64,000 nucleotides of DNA from NCBI GenBank assembly GCA_013334965.1, contig JAAXWO010000007.1:62001-126000 (forward strand). Direction: 5' to 3'. Source of the DNA: Chlorobiaceae bacterium. Lineage in GTDB: Bacteria > Bacteroidota > Chlorobiia > Chlorobiales > Chlorobiaceae. Position numbers and translations under genes: made by a program. Below, piece after piece: positions 1 through 7,532 of this stretch; the first letter of the stretch is position 1, and every line of letters starts with the position of its first letter. A model generated the notes under the pieces. That model saw only the letters and a list, made by a program, of their open reading frames with translations, was not told the origin of the DNA and did not search any database.

Positions 1-2
1 GC

Positions 3-371
3 GGCTGCGGACTGGAAAAACCGCCAGCCAAATTAGCCGAAGAGATCAACAAGGCGGACAAACCGAAAACTGAAGCCGCTGCACCGGCAGCAGCTCCTGC
101 ACCTGCCGCCGTCCCGGCTGACCCGAAACTGGCAGCAGGCAAAACCGTCTATGAAGGTGGCTGCAACGCATGTCATGACAGCGGTATGATGAATGCCCCG
201 AAACCCGGCGACAAGGCAGCATGGGCGCCGCGTATCGCCAAGGGCGAAGATGTGGTGATCAAGAACTCGATCGTCGGGTTCAACGGCATGCCGGCCAAGG
301 GCGGCAATCCAGCCAACACCGACGAGCAGATCACCGACGCCGTCAAATACCTCATCAGCATTTCGAAATAA
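3..371 (+). CDS. Small c-type cytochrome, N-terminus off window
   Basis: The reading frame is open from the window edge and ends at the TAA at 369-371. The visible part begins with a Gly-Cys-Gly stretch that could be the end of a lipobox. An Ala/Pro-rich linker follows, then a compact haem domain with CNACH as the covalent haem c site and Met residues (GMMN, GMPAKGG) that could supply the sixth ligand. The haem domain closely resembles the c-555-like cytochrome at 717-1049, so the two look like a tandem duplication, this copy having gained the linker and perhaps a lipid anchor. The likely role is periplasmic electron transfer. The start cannot be seen. Confidence 0.85.
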   Translation, partial: GCGLEKPPAKLAEEINKADKPKTEAAAPAAAPAPAAVPADPKLAAGKTVYEGGCNACHDSGMMNAPKPGDKAAWAPRIAKGEDVVIKNSIVGFNGMPAKGGNPANTDEQITDAVKYLISISK

Positions 372-391
372 GCGATCCGACATTGCCGTTT

Positions 392-428
392 CGACAAGAG
401 GCCGTTTATCCGGCCTCTTGTCGTTTTT
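392..428 (+). terminator. Rho-independent terminator after first cytochrome
   Basis: A perfect 12-base inverted repeat (cgacaagaggcc / ggcctcttgtcg) is followed by a run of T. It lies 21 bases after the stop codon of the upstream cytochrome gene, so the two cytochromes are probably separate transcripts. The rest of the 345-base gap up to 717 shows no gene; it should hold the promoter of the next gene, but I see no convincing -35/-10 pair. Confidence 0.8.
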
Positions 429-716
429 GTCCAGAGGGATAGAGAAAGGGAATGGACAACAGGATGACACGCATTCTGAAGCCAATCACCAGAGGCCTCA
501 ATATTTGAGGGAAATGGCAAGCTGGAAAACCTGCGCTCTTTTTCCGTTTAAGGCTCGCCATCCGAGGTTCCGCCATTCAAAAGCCTCATCCTGCGACCAA
601 AATCTGAAAAAATTTGGATGACAGCGGCCAAAATGGTAACATTTTCACTTTCCGACTCTGGAAATCGTCACAGCACAAACACCGCACAACATCACAACCA
701 TCTACGGAGAATACCA

Positions 717-1049
717 ATGTCCCGTTTCGTTTCAACCGCGCTGATCGGCGCCGCCATGCTCGTTTCCGGCAACGCATTCGCAGCCACGTACAACGCAGCA
801 GCAGGCAAGGCTACTTATGAAGCCAGCTGTGCATCATGTCACAAGGCAGGTCTGATGGGCGCCCCGAAAACCGGCGACAAGGCCGCATGGGCACCTCGCA
901 TCGCAACCGGCATGGATAAAATGGTCAGCAACTCGATCAAAGGCTTCAAAGGCGCCAAAGGCATGATGATGCCGAAAGGTGGCAACCCGAAACTGACCGA
1001 TGCACAGGTTGGTGATGCAGTCGCATACATGGTCGGCCAGAGCAAATAA
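717..1049 (+). CDS. Cytochrome c-555
   Basis: Periplasmic class I cytochrome c of 110 residues. In green sulfur bacteria c-555 carries electrons from sulfur-compound oxidation towards the photosynthetic reaction centre. The ATG at 717 has a GGAG ribosome site a few bases upstream and opens a clean signal peptide ending in NAFA-A. The haem site is CASCH, and a Met-rich stretch (GAKGMMMPKGG) supplies the axial ligand. An upstream in-frame ATG at 618 would add 33 residues that do not look like protein and is rejected. The gene is monocistronic, with a terminator just after it. The family assignment is strong; the exact redox partner is inference. Confidence 0.9.
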   Translation: MSRFVSTALIGAAMLVSGNAFAATYNAAAGKATYEASCASCHKAGLMGAPKTGDKAAWAPRIATGMDKMVSNSIKGFKGAKGMMMPKGGNPKLTDAQVGDAVAYMVGQSK

Positions 1050-1072
1050 GCTTTTCGCTGCAGAGCATATAA

Positions 1073-1098
1073 AAACGGGAGCCAGCCTCCCGTTTTTT
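1073..1098 (+). terminator. Rho-independent terminator after cytochrome c-555
   Basis: The stem acgggag/ctcccgt has a five-base loop (ccagc) and is followed by TTTTT. It begins about 24 bases after the stop of the cytochrome gene. Confidence 0.85.
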
Positions 1099-1206
1099 GT
1101 TCCCCCTTGCCCGCCAGGCCATAAAGAAACCCTCCCCCAGTGATCTTGCGATATTTTCTTATCTTGAGTTTCACGAACAACTTCCCTGAAGACGAGATGA
1201 ACAGCG

Positions 1207-1491
1207 ATGCCGACAGACACGGAATATCTTGGCTATGCCGCGGGAGTACTGACCACATTCGCGTTTCTGCCCCAGGCGTACCGGATGATTCGGACTCGTC
1301 AGGCCCGTGACATCAGCCTGACCTGGGTGACGGCGATGACTGCCGGCGTCTTTCTGTGGCTCTGTTACGGAATCCTGAAGCAGAGCATTCCCATCATGGC
1401 AGCCAACGGCATAACGTTTCTCCTGCTGCTGATCATCCTCGTCATCAAAATCAGATATCGCGCCCATTCCGACAGCGGGCGGCATCAGTAA
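1207..1491 (+). CDS. SemiSWEET-type sugar transporter (PQ-loop)
   Basis: A 94-residue membrane protein with three predicted helices. The first carries the TFAFLPQ motif (residues about 17-23), the PQ-loop signature of SemiSWEETs, which are half-size versions of the SWEET sugar uniporters and work as dimers. The second and third helices include VTAMTAGVFLWLCYGI and a very hydrophobic stretch near residues 70-84. Length is normal for the family. It lies 32 bases before proC on the same strand. The substrate cannot be read from the sequence. Confidence 0.85.
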   Translation: MPTDTEYLGYAAGVLTTFAFLPQAYRMIRTRQARDISLTWVTAMTAGVFLWLCYGILKQSIPIMAANGITFLLLLIILVIKIRYRAHSDSGRHQ

Positions 1492-1523
1492 CACAAACAA
1501 GGCAACAAGAAATCGACTCGATC

Positions 1524-2324
1524 ATGACAAGACGTTCCATCGGCTTCATCGGCACAGGCAGAATCGCCCAGGCATTGATCTCCGGGCTCGCAAAGGATCC
1601 GGAAACCGTTATTTACGGGTTCGACAAGGTTCCCGAGGCCATGGAGGCAGTATCAAGCCTTTACGGAGTCAAACCCGAAGCATCGATACCCGACCTTGCC
1701 GGGGATGCCTCGATCGTCGTCATCTCGGTAAAACCTTACCAGGTTGCCGACGTGCTCGCTGAACTCTCTCCGGCGCTCGGCCCGGACCATCTCCTGATCA
1801 GCGTCGCCGCAGGTATTTCGACCGGATTCATCAGCGCGAACTCTCCCGACGGCACAAGGGTCGTCAGGGTGATGCCCAACACTCCTGCATTCGTCGGCCA
1901 GGGCATGACCGCCCTGTGCAAAGGGAGCCATGCGACCGATGAAGATCTCACGCTTGCCGAGGAAATTTTCAATGCCATAGGCAAAACGGCTATCGTCGAA
2001 GAGAGCGGAATGGATGCGGCGACCGCGGTTTCCGGAAGCGGCCCGGCCTACATGTTCCGGATCATCGACTCCCTCGCCGAAGGAGGGGCCGCCAGCGGAC
2101 TCGACCGGGAAACGGCACAGATACTTGCTGCACAGACCATGCTTGGAGCTGCAGCCATGGTGCTGACCGGCAGAAAAAGCCCGGAAGAGCTGGTACGTGA
2201 GGTAACGACCCCCGGCGGGACAACTGAAGCCGGGTTGAAGGAGATGGACCGGCATGACCTTCGAGGTGCGCTTATTGAGACGGTAAAAGCTGCCGCGGCC
2301 CGGTCAAGGGAACTCATGAAATAG
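1524..2324 (+). CDS. proC: Pyrroline-5-carboxylate reductase
   Basis: Catalyses the last step of proline synthesis, NAD(P)H-dependent reduction of pyrroline-5-carboxylate. The N-terminal Rossmann motif is GFIGTGRIA (near residues 6-14), and the C-terminal family signature region runs through ATAVSGSGPAY and VTTPGGTTEAGL. At 266 residues it has the usual length. I chose ATG 1524 because the protein then starts directly before the nucleotide-binding strand; the upstream in-frame ATG at 1356 overlaps the transporter gene. Its TAG stop overlaps the GTG that could start the next gene, so the two are probably cotranscribed. Confidence 0.93.
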   Translation: MTRRSIGFIGTGRIAQALISGLAKDPETVIYGFDKVPEAMEAVSSLYGVKPEASIPDLAGDASIVVISVKPYQVADVLAELSPALGPDHLLISVAAGISTGFISANSPDGTRVVRVMPNTPAFVGQGMTALCKGSHATDEDLTLAEEIFNAIGKTAIVEESGMDAATAVSGSGPAYMFRIIDSLAEGGAASGLDRETAQILAAQTMLGAAAMVLTGRKSPEELVREVTTPGGTTEAGLKEMDRHDLRGALIETVKAAAARSRELMK

Positions 2325-2329
2325 TGGGC

Positions 2330-3658
2330 ATGTCCAAAAGAGTCCACTTCTGGCTGCTGCTTGCCGCGCTTCTTTTGCCGGCATCGATCACGCAGGCAAA
2401 AAGCCCAGGCGATACGCCGAGGGATCCGCTTTTCATTGAAGCGTCGCTCGACAACAATAAACCGTGGGTCGGCCAGGAGATCCAGCTCACCTACACGCTC
2501 TTCTTCCGTGACATAGCCCCGAGGATCGAGGATAGAACCAAGCCCGAACACACCGGGCTCTGGGTACAGGAAATAAGTCCTGAAAACTATATCAACAGCA
2601 CTCCGGCCACTGTCAACGGAACAATGCTCAGGAAAGCCGTCGTCAAACAGCTCAGGCTTGTAGCGTTGCAAAGCGGGAGGCTTTCTGTCGCCAATTATCG
2701 CCTCGGATGCTACCTCCCGAAAAACAGGCAGTTCTCCCTCGACAGCCGTAACGATATCGAAACCATTTTGACTGCCCCTGCGGCTGTCATCGACGCCAGG
2801 CCGCTTCCCAAGCCCGCCCCGGAAGGCTTCAGCGGCGCCGTCGGCAGCCTTTCCGTCTCGGTTTCACCCGAAAACAGCAGGATTCATGAGGGAGAACCTT
2901 TAACGATCTCGATAACCGTCAGCGGCAAAGGCAACCTCAACGCGTTGCCTCCGGTTGCGGTCAACCTTCCGGAAGGATTGAGAAAGGACGCATCCGGAAA
3001 CCCCTCGCTACCAAAGGAGATGGCCGGGGGACAGGAGCAGTATGTAACGATACCGGTCACGCTGATGCCGGAAACAACCGGGACATTTCGATTCACCCCC
3101 GTTCGGCTGACAATATTCGATCCATGGAAAAGCCGTTACGAAACGATCGAATCAAAAGAGATCTCCGTCACGGTCATTCCCGGAAAAAGCCCTGCAAAGG
3201 GACCGGGCATATACACCCCTCCGGCAAAGCCATCACGGCAGTTGCAGCCTCCCTCCTCACTATTCATGATGGTCATGGCTGCCGCCGTCGTCATACTCAT
3301 CCTGGTCCTGCACAACCTGGGCGAAAAGAAGAAAAAACGAAATCCGGTTCACAGCGTCAATCAGGAGACCAAGAGCGTCCCTGCCATTCCGGAAAGGCAA
3401 TCGGCAGAGTCGTTGCGTTGCCAACTGTATGATGCGCTGAGGAAAATCGGGCTCCAGAACCCCGTGGGACTGACGTCGCGGGAGCTCAGGAAAAAGCTGG
3501 GAGAGCTCAAGGTAAAAGAAAAAACGACCGCATCGCTTCTGGATCTCCTTGCAAGGATCGACTACGCGATTTACGCGCCCGGCAAGACATCTGCCGACAA
3601 ACTCGACGCATTGAACAAAAGCGCGGAACAGATCATCTCAGACCTTTCGCGACGCTGA
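2330..3658 (+). CDS. BatD-like membrane protein
   Basis: A 442-residue protein with an N-terminal signal peptide (WLLLAALLLPASITQA), two or three immunoglobulin-like beta regions in the periplasmic part (for example SVSPENSRIHEGEPLTISI), one transmembrane helix around residues 325-345 and a lysine-rich cytoplasmic tail. This is the layout of the BatD/oxygen-tolerance family, usually found beside BatA/BatB von Willebrand proteins and MoxR ATPases; no such partners are seen here. ATG 2330 and GTG 2324 are both possible starts; GTG 2324 overlaps the proC stop. The function is not settled in the family. Confidence 0.7.
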   Translation: MSKRVHFWLLLAALLLPASITQAKSPGDTPRDPLFIEASLDNNKPWVGQEIQLTYTLFFRDIAPRIEDRTKPEHTGLWVQEISPENYINSTPATVNGTMLRKAVVKQLRLVALQSGRLSVANYRLGCYLPKNRQFSLDSRNDIETILTAPAAVIDARPLPKPAPEGFSGAVGSLSVSVSPENSRIHEGEPLTISITVSGKGNLNALPPVAVNLPEGLRKDASGNPSLPKEMAGGQEQYVTIPVTLMPETTGTFRFTPVRLTIFDPWKSRYETIESKEISVTVIPGKSPAKGPGIYTPPAKPSRQLQPPSSLFMMVMAAAVVILILVLHNLGEKKKKRNPVHSVNQETKSVPAIPERQSAESLRCQLYDALRKIGLQNPVGLTSRELRKKLGELKVKEKTTASLLDLLARIDYAIYAPGKTSADKLDALNKSAEQIISDLSRR

Positions 3659-3723
3659 TCCCCCGTAAAGCCGGAGCGGCCCTGTCAAAAGAAAAGTCAA
3701 AAACGCCGAAACACCGGGAAGGT

Positions 3724-4530
3724 TCAGCTTCCGGCCAGCTCCGGCAGATGAAGGGCAATTTCGGGATGATCGGTTATCAGGCCATCGGCGCCAAGCATCT
3801 TCATCCTTGCCATATCTTCCGTGCGATTGACCGTCCAGACGACAACCTTCGCCCCGAACCCATGAAGCGTTGAAAGCATCGCTTCGTCCACGAGATTCAG
3901 CTTCGGATTGACATACTCCGGCACGAACCCCGGCTTCCCGGGAAACGAATCGAGAACGACTGGATCCTCGACAAGCAGGCCATAGCACAAACCAGGCATA
4001 ATTTTTTTTGCTTCGGTGAGTATCCGGTCATCGAAAGACTGCAGCCGGACACGGTCTCCGAGACCGGACGCTGAGATCTCCCCGATAACAAGGGCAGCAT
4101 AATCCGATGGAGAGGGGTGTGCCTGGCCATCCCGTTCCGGCCATGATTTCACTTCGAGATTGTAGACCATTTCATCAGGCCGACCAATCTGTCGAAGATG
4201 CCCTTCAACCGATCGGAAAACATCTGAAAGCGTAGGACGTCCCGCCACGATCCTCTCCTGGAATGGAAATTCAGGAGAAACCGTGCCGCAATCAAGGCGG
4301 GCGATCTCCTCATAATCCATGGAAAAGAGATAGCGTCGAGACGAGGCGCCCCCTGCATCGGAGACGAACGCCCAGGGATCGTGGGAGACGACGATCCGGT
4401 GATCCCTGGAAACGACAAGGTCGAGTTCGATCACACGACAACCGAGGTCAGCCGCCTTGCAGAAGGCCTGAAGGGTGTTTTCGGGATAAAAAGCCCTCGC
4501 TCCGCGATGGGCCTGGATCTCAAAGGTCAT
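3724..4530 (-). CDS. ugpQ: Glycerophosphodiester phosphodiesterase
   Basis: Hydrolyses glycerophosphodiesters to glycerol-3-phosphate and an alcohol. The family motifs are in order: AHRGARAFYPENT near the N-terminus (metal and catalytic His, Glu-Asn), ELDLVVSRDHRIVVSHD about 30 residues later, LEVKSW in the middle, and a C-terminal VWTVN followed by GADGLITDHPE. At 268 residues it has the normal length. The start is placed at the ATG (4530) before TFEIQAHRG; an upstream extension to 4617 has no family match. It is convergent with the BatD-like gene. No signal peptide is seen, so the protein is probably cytoplasmic. Confidence 0.88.
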   Translation of the reverse strand: MTFEIQAHRGARAFYPENTLQAFCKAADLGCRVIELDLVVSRDHRIVVSHDPWAFVSDAGGASSRRYLFSMDYEEIARLDCGTVSPEFPFQERIVAGRPTLSDVFRSVEGHLRQIGRPDEMVYNLEVKSWPERDGQAHPSPSDYAALVIGEISASGLGDRVRLQSFDDRILTEAKKIMPGLCYGLLVEDPVVLDSFPGKPGFVPEYVNPKLNLVDEAMLSTLHGFGAKVVVWTVNRTEDMARMKMLGADGLITDHPEIALHLPELAGS

Positions 4531-4694
4531 AACGGCCGTAGGGTAAGAGGCGGGCCAGCCGAAACCTGAACGCCTGTCCGTTCCCGGACATCCGCCCGGG
4601 ACGCAGGAGAGGCGCAACCTGCCTGACCTGAAAAATAAAGAAGCCCATCAGATGATCAACGGTCCTGCGACAGCGCTATCGAATGATAACAGGG

Positions 4695-5009
4695 TCAGGA
4701 ACCTTTGTTGCCGTTTGATTGCCGTGTCGGCTTGGGCGCAGAGGATTTCTTGCTTCTTTTTTTCTGAAATTTTTTGCCTGCGGGTTTCGTGCCGCTGGCG
4801 GGGACAGGGCCGCTGGTGCCGTAGAGTCCGGTTGAGCCTGGGGGGCCGTTTTTGCGCGCTCTGTTGAATTTGTTCTTACGATACTTCTTTTCAAGATCGG
4901 CGTAAGGACTTGGCGGGTCGGGCGAGGTATTGAAATTATTGTAATTCGGCTCGTCGATAACCTCGTCAACATCATCCAGGACCACGTCAGGATGAATCTT
5001 ATTGTACAA
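4695..5009 (-). CDS. Hypothetical basic protein, doubtful
   Basis: An open frame of 104 codons whose only available start is TTG (an in-frame TAG lies three codons before it). The product has an acidic N-terminal part (DVVLDDVDEVIDEP) and then a lysine/arginine, proline and serine-rich tail. I do not recognise it. The abrupt start and disordered tail would also fit the C-terminal remnant of a larger protein. No clear ribosome site is seen. It could equally be a chance frame. Confidence 0.3.
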   Translation of the reverse strand: MYNKIHPDVVLDDVDEVIDEPNYNNFNTSPDPPSPYADLEKKYRKNKFNRARKNGPPGSTGLYGTSGPVPASGTKPAGKKFQKKRSKKSSAPKPTRQSNGNKGS

Positions 5010-5250
5010 GTTGGTCTATCTTTTAGTTCACAAAACCTAAGCGGTACTCAGCAAAGGAGCGCTTTCGGCAAGGGGTTAGTAATTTACCAATTTGATGATA
5101 AAAAACAAGAGTATGTTTTTTGGGTCGTCGAAGGGCCATTTGCCATGAAGATTCAACAATCAGCAAGCCCGCAGGATTGCCATTGATTGTTAGTCGGTCA
5201 AATCGTAAATTTGTAGTCGATACCAAAAAAACCCTAATCTGGAGATCACC

Positions 5251-5430
5251 ATGGACCTTCGCCGCCTGATCCTGGCAATCATTTTGCCGCCTGCCGCCGT
5301 CATGAACAAGGAAGCCGGAACGATCATGCTCACCGGCCTGCTCACGCTGCTCGGCTGGCTCCCCGGCGTCGTCTTTGCGCTGTTCCTGATCTCGCAGGAA
5401 AAATGCTGCTGTAAAGAGAGCTGCTCATAA
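5251..5430 (+). CDS. Pmp3/YqaE-family small membrane protein (UPF0057)
   Basis: A 59-residue peptide, too short for many gene finders. It starts at an ATG preceded by a good GGAG ribosome site (5241-5244). The sequence begins MDLRRLILAIILPPAA, continues with a short loop and a second hydrophobic helix (LLTLLGWLPGVVFALFLI), and ends in a cysteine-rich tail, EKCCCKESCS. Two helices with PP in the first and PG in the second are the hallmarks of the Pmp3/YqaE proteolipid family, linked to membrane potential and stress tolerance. The Cys cluster at the C-terminus is unusual. It stands alone between AT-richer flanks. Confidence 0.85.
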   Translation: MDLRRLILAIILPPAAVMNKEAGTIMLTGLLTLLGWLPGVVFALFLISQEKCCCKESCS

Positions 5431-5512
5431 AATCTGGTCCCAGTTACCGATCGCCTTCACCGTGCAACGATGATAAACGGTCGTGGCAGATAATGAGTAC
5501 TGCAGAAAACGG

Positions 5513-5547
5513 AAAGGTCCTGTCATATCAGAAATAACAGGACCTTT
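5513..5547. terminator. Inverted repeat, possible terminator
   Basis: The 11-base arms aaaggtcctgt and acaggaccttt are separated by 13 bases. No long T run follows on the plus strand. It lies between the Pmp3-like gene (plus) and the antitoxin gene (minus), so it could end either transcript. The remaining bases up to 5671 show nothing else. Confidence 0.5.
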
Positions 5548-5671
5548 CGATGTATGGTTTCCATCCATTCGTTTAAAGCTTCACATTCACCAGCATTGAC
5601 TGAGAGATAATTGTAAGGTTAGATGCCCTCAAATCCTCGTAGGCCTATCCTTTTCTATGTTCTCTCCATGG

Positions 5672-6781
5672 TCAACCGTTATGGCGATCAAGCTTAATCG
5701 GTTTAATAAAATTTCGGTATCTGCTGAACGGCAAAATTTTATTGTGATGGAATCTTCCGATAATCATGGCCGGATGGGTTCCGAACTTTCGGGCAAAATC
5801 CAAAATGTCCTGCTCTTTAAATGAGCCAAACTGCAGTACCTCCTGCTCCTCTTCCTTCGAAAATGTCCACTTGACTGCAAAATCATCAGCTTCTATCTCT
5901 TTATCATCTTTTTCCCCATCAGCTTGAGCGCACTCGATAGAGATATGCTTCTTGCCATGCAACAGGATATGTCCCGCTTCATGAAAAAAGGTGAACCAGA
6001 ACCGATCATTCTGCTTGTACCGTGCTGAAAGCTGAATCAGTGGAGTGTCGTCATTTAACCATCTTGTCGAACCGTGAATCGGCGCTTTCGGCAAAAACGG
6101 AGTATACACCACCTTGACTCCGGCATTCCGGCAAATCTCCTGCAGTTGCTGGAAAAAATCATCTGGATGATCCGCCATCACCTGTTTGATTACCGGTAGA
6201 CTTGCTGCAAACTTCTTTTTATCGAATGGAGGCACGTCCAGTTTCAGTGACTCATGTTCACCCTGCCTAAGCCATGCGGAAATTGCAAATGGCTCCCCGA
6301 AATGGGCCAACGAAATCCGAAAACTGACTTTCAGTTTCCGGGACAGATAATACTCTTCCCACGCCTCAGGGCTGGACATCGAGAAGAATTCCAATAACAG
6401 GCCTGCCAACTCATCCGGATTACCTGTTTTTGGTAACCATCCGAATGCGGTCATCTCTTTGATCGGAAACCTGCGAACCCATGCGTATGCATTTGCAAGC
6501 AATTCACTTCGTTTTACCCGTGCAACGGCCTCATCGTAGAGTTGCTGGCGTTTCAACCAGAAATTTGCCGGGATATGAAGAACGGATTCGAATTGCACCG
6601 CCATATCCGGGGTCAAGGAACTCTCTCCATTGATCACCTTGACAATCGTCTGTTCCGGTTTGCCAGTCCGTACGGCAAACTCCTTCTGGCTCATACCCAG
6701 TTCACCGAGTTTTTCACTCAAGGTCACGCCAGGATGCGTCACCGTCTGAGGGGCATATTCATTGCGCGTTGCCATCATCAT
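5672..6781 (-). CDS. HigA-type antitoxin fused to ImmA/IrrE metallopeptidase
   Basis: A 369-residue protein of two parts. Residues about 15-80 form an XRE/HigA helix-turn-helix (MSQKEFAVRTGKPEQTIVK, then GESSLTPDMAVQFE). The C-terminal half holds HEAGHILLHGKK, an HExxH zinc-peptidase site of the ImmA/IrrE (DUF955) family. Classic HigA is about 100 residues, so this is the long form in which the DNA-binding antitoxin carries a protease. The gene follows the toxin with a 4-base ATGA overlap, the HigBA order (toxin first). It probably represses its own promoter. Its base composition is more AT-rich than the core genes, consistent with transfer. Confidence 0.85.
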   Translation of the reverse strand: MMMATRNEYAPQTVTHPGVTLSEKLGELGMSQKEFAVRTGKPEQTIVKVINGESSLTPDMAVQFESVLHIPANFWLKRQQLYDEAVARVKRSELLANAYAWVRRFPIKEMTAFGWLPKTGNPDELAGLLLEFFSMSSPEAWEEYYLSRKLKVSFRISLAHFGEPFAISAWLRQGEHESLKLDVPPFDKKKFAASLPVIKQVMADHPDDFFQQLQEICRNAGVKVVYTPFLPKAPIHGSTRWLNDDTPLIQLSARYKQNDRFWFTFFHEAGHILLHGKKHISIECAQADGEKDDKEIEADDFAVKWTFSKEEEQEVLQFGSFKEQDILDFARKFGTHPAMIIGRFHHNKILPFSRYRNFIKPIKLDRHNG

Positions 6782-7119
6782 CTCTCCTTATGGTAATTCG
6801 TAATCTCGATTACGTCCACTCCTCTGATTTCAACCCAGACATACTGTCCATCTGGATTTGTGGGAATCGGATCTTCATGCGGGGTAAAAATCAGTCGGTA
6901 TGGTTGATCAAGGTCACATGACCATTGACCTTTACGATTTTCTTTTAACTCATGGTAGTGACCGGGAAGGTGACGGACATCTTCAAGCGTGTCTGCAGCC
7001 CTGAGATCATCAAGGCGTTGCTTGAAGACCTGAGCCCTTTTAGAGCCAAGCTTGCGTATTGCCAAACGATCTTCGTTCGCGTATTTTTTCAGGTCTTTAT
7101 CCCTAAACGAGATGTCCAT
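6778..7119 (-). CDS. RelE/ParE-superfamily toxin (HigB-like)
   Basis: 113 residues with the basic, compact pattern of RelE/HigB toxins: SFRDKDLKKYANEDRLAIRK at the start, RHLPGHYHELK in the middle and a C-terminal QWSCDLDQPYRLIF strand, followed by VIEITNYHKER. HigB-type toxins cleave mRNA on the ribosome. Its stop overlaps the start of the antitoxin gene by four bases, so the two are translationally coupled. The 60 bases upstream are very AT-rich and probably contain the autoregulated promoter. An insert around residues 85-96 (HEDPIPTNPDG) is longer than in classic HigB. Confidence 0.85.
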   Translation of the reverse strand: MDISFRDKDLKKYANEDRLAIRKLGSKRAQVFKQRLDDLRAADTLEDVRHLPGHYHELKENRKGQWSCDLDQPYRLIFTPHEDPIPTNPDGQYVWVEIRGVDVIEITNYHKER

Positions 7120-7177
7120 TCTTAATATAAATAATTAACACTAAATATTCACTATAATATCAAGCTATAAGAACAAG

Positions 7178-7530
7178 TCACAGAATTACAGGGCTGAGAC
7201 AGGTAGTTTCTATGGCATAAGTACCTTGCAGATTTGGCCTGCCGTCTCGGGCTTTTCGCTTTCTTCCGGCTCGCTGTTGGGCTTTTTCGATCTCTATTCC
7301 AAAGCCGACAAGACCATTCTCGAAGTCAGAGGGACACGTCTGCTTGATCTGCCAGATATGGGAACAGACAAAACTCATGGTGAGCATGTGGCAGGCGAGG
7401 AAGGTGAACAGATATTTGCCTTGGGTATAGTTCGTCTCGAAGGTGTCTCATAGGAACTCAATGTATTCATCTGTTCCTTCGGAGTCTTGAAGGAGAGCAG
7501 CAGGTAGTTGCAAGTTCGAAGGACTTCCAT
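7178..7530 (-). pseudogene. Broken gene downstream of the SIR2-like gene
   Basis: Directly after the SIR2-like stop there is a GGAGG and an ATG at 7530 opening MEVLRTCNYLLLSFKTPKEQ. The similarity-like reading then moves to another frame (EYIEFL, stop, DTFETNYTQGKYLF) and continues through ACHMLTMSFVCSHIWQIK to the stop at 7178. The in-frame TGA falls where TGG (Trp) would fit. So I infer a frameshift plus a nonsense change in a former cargo gene of the restriction operon. I do not recognise the family. The text after about 7300 may be out of frame again. Confidence 0.5.
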
Positions 7531-7532
7531 TA

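Noticed and set aside
4992-5226. Overlapping short frames on both strands before the Pmp3-like gene
   Set aside because: Both are short, AT-rich and lack start signals or known motifs.
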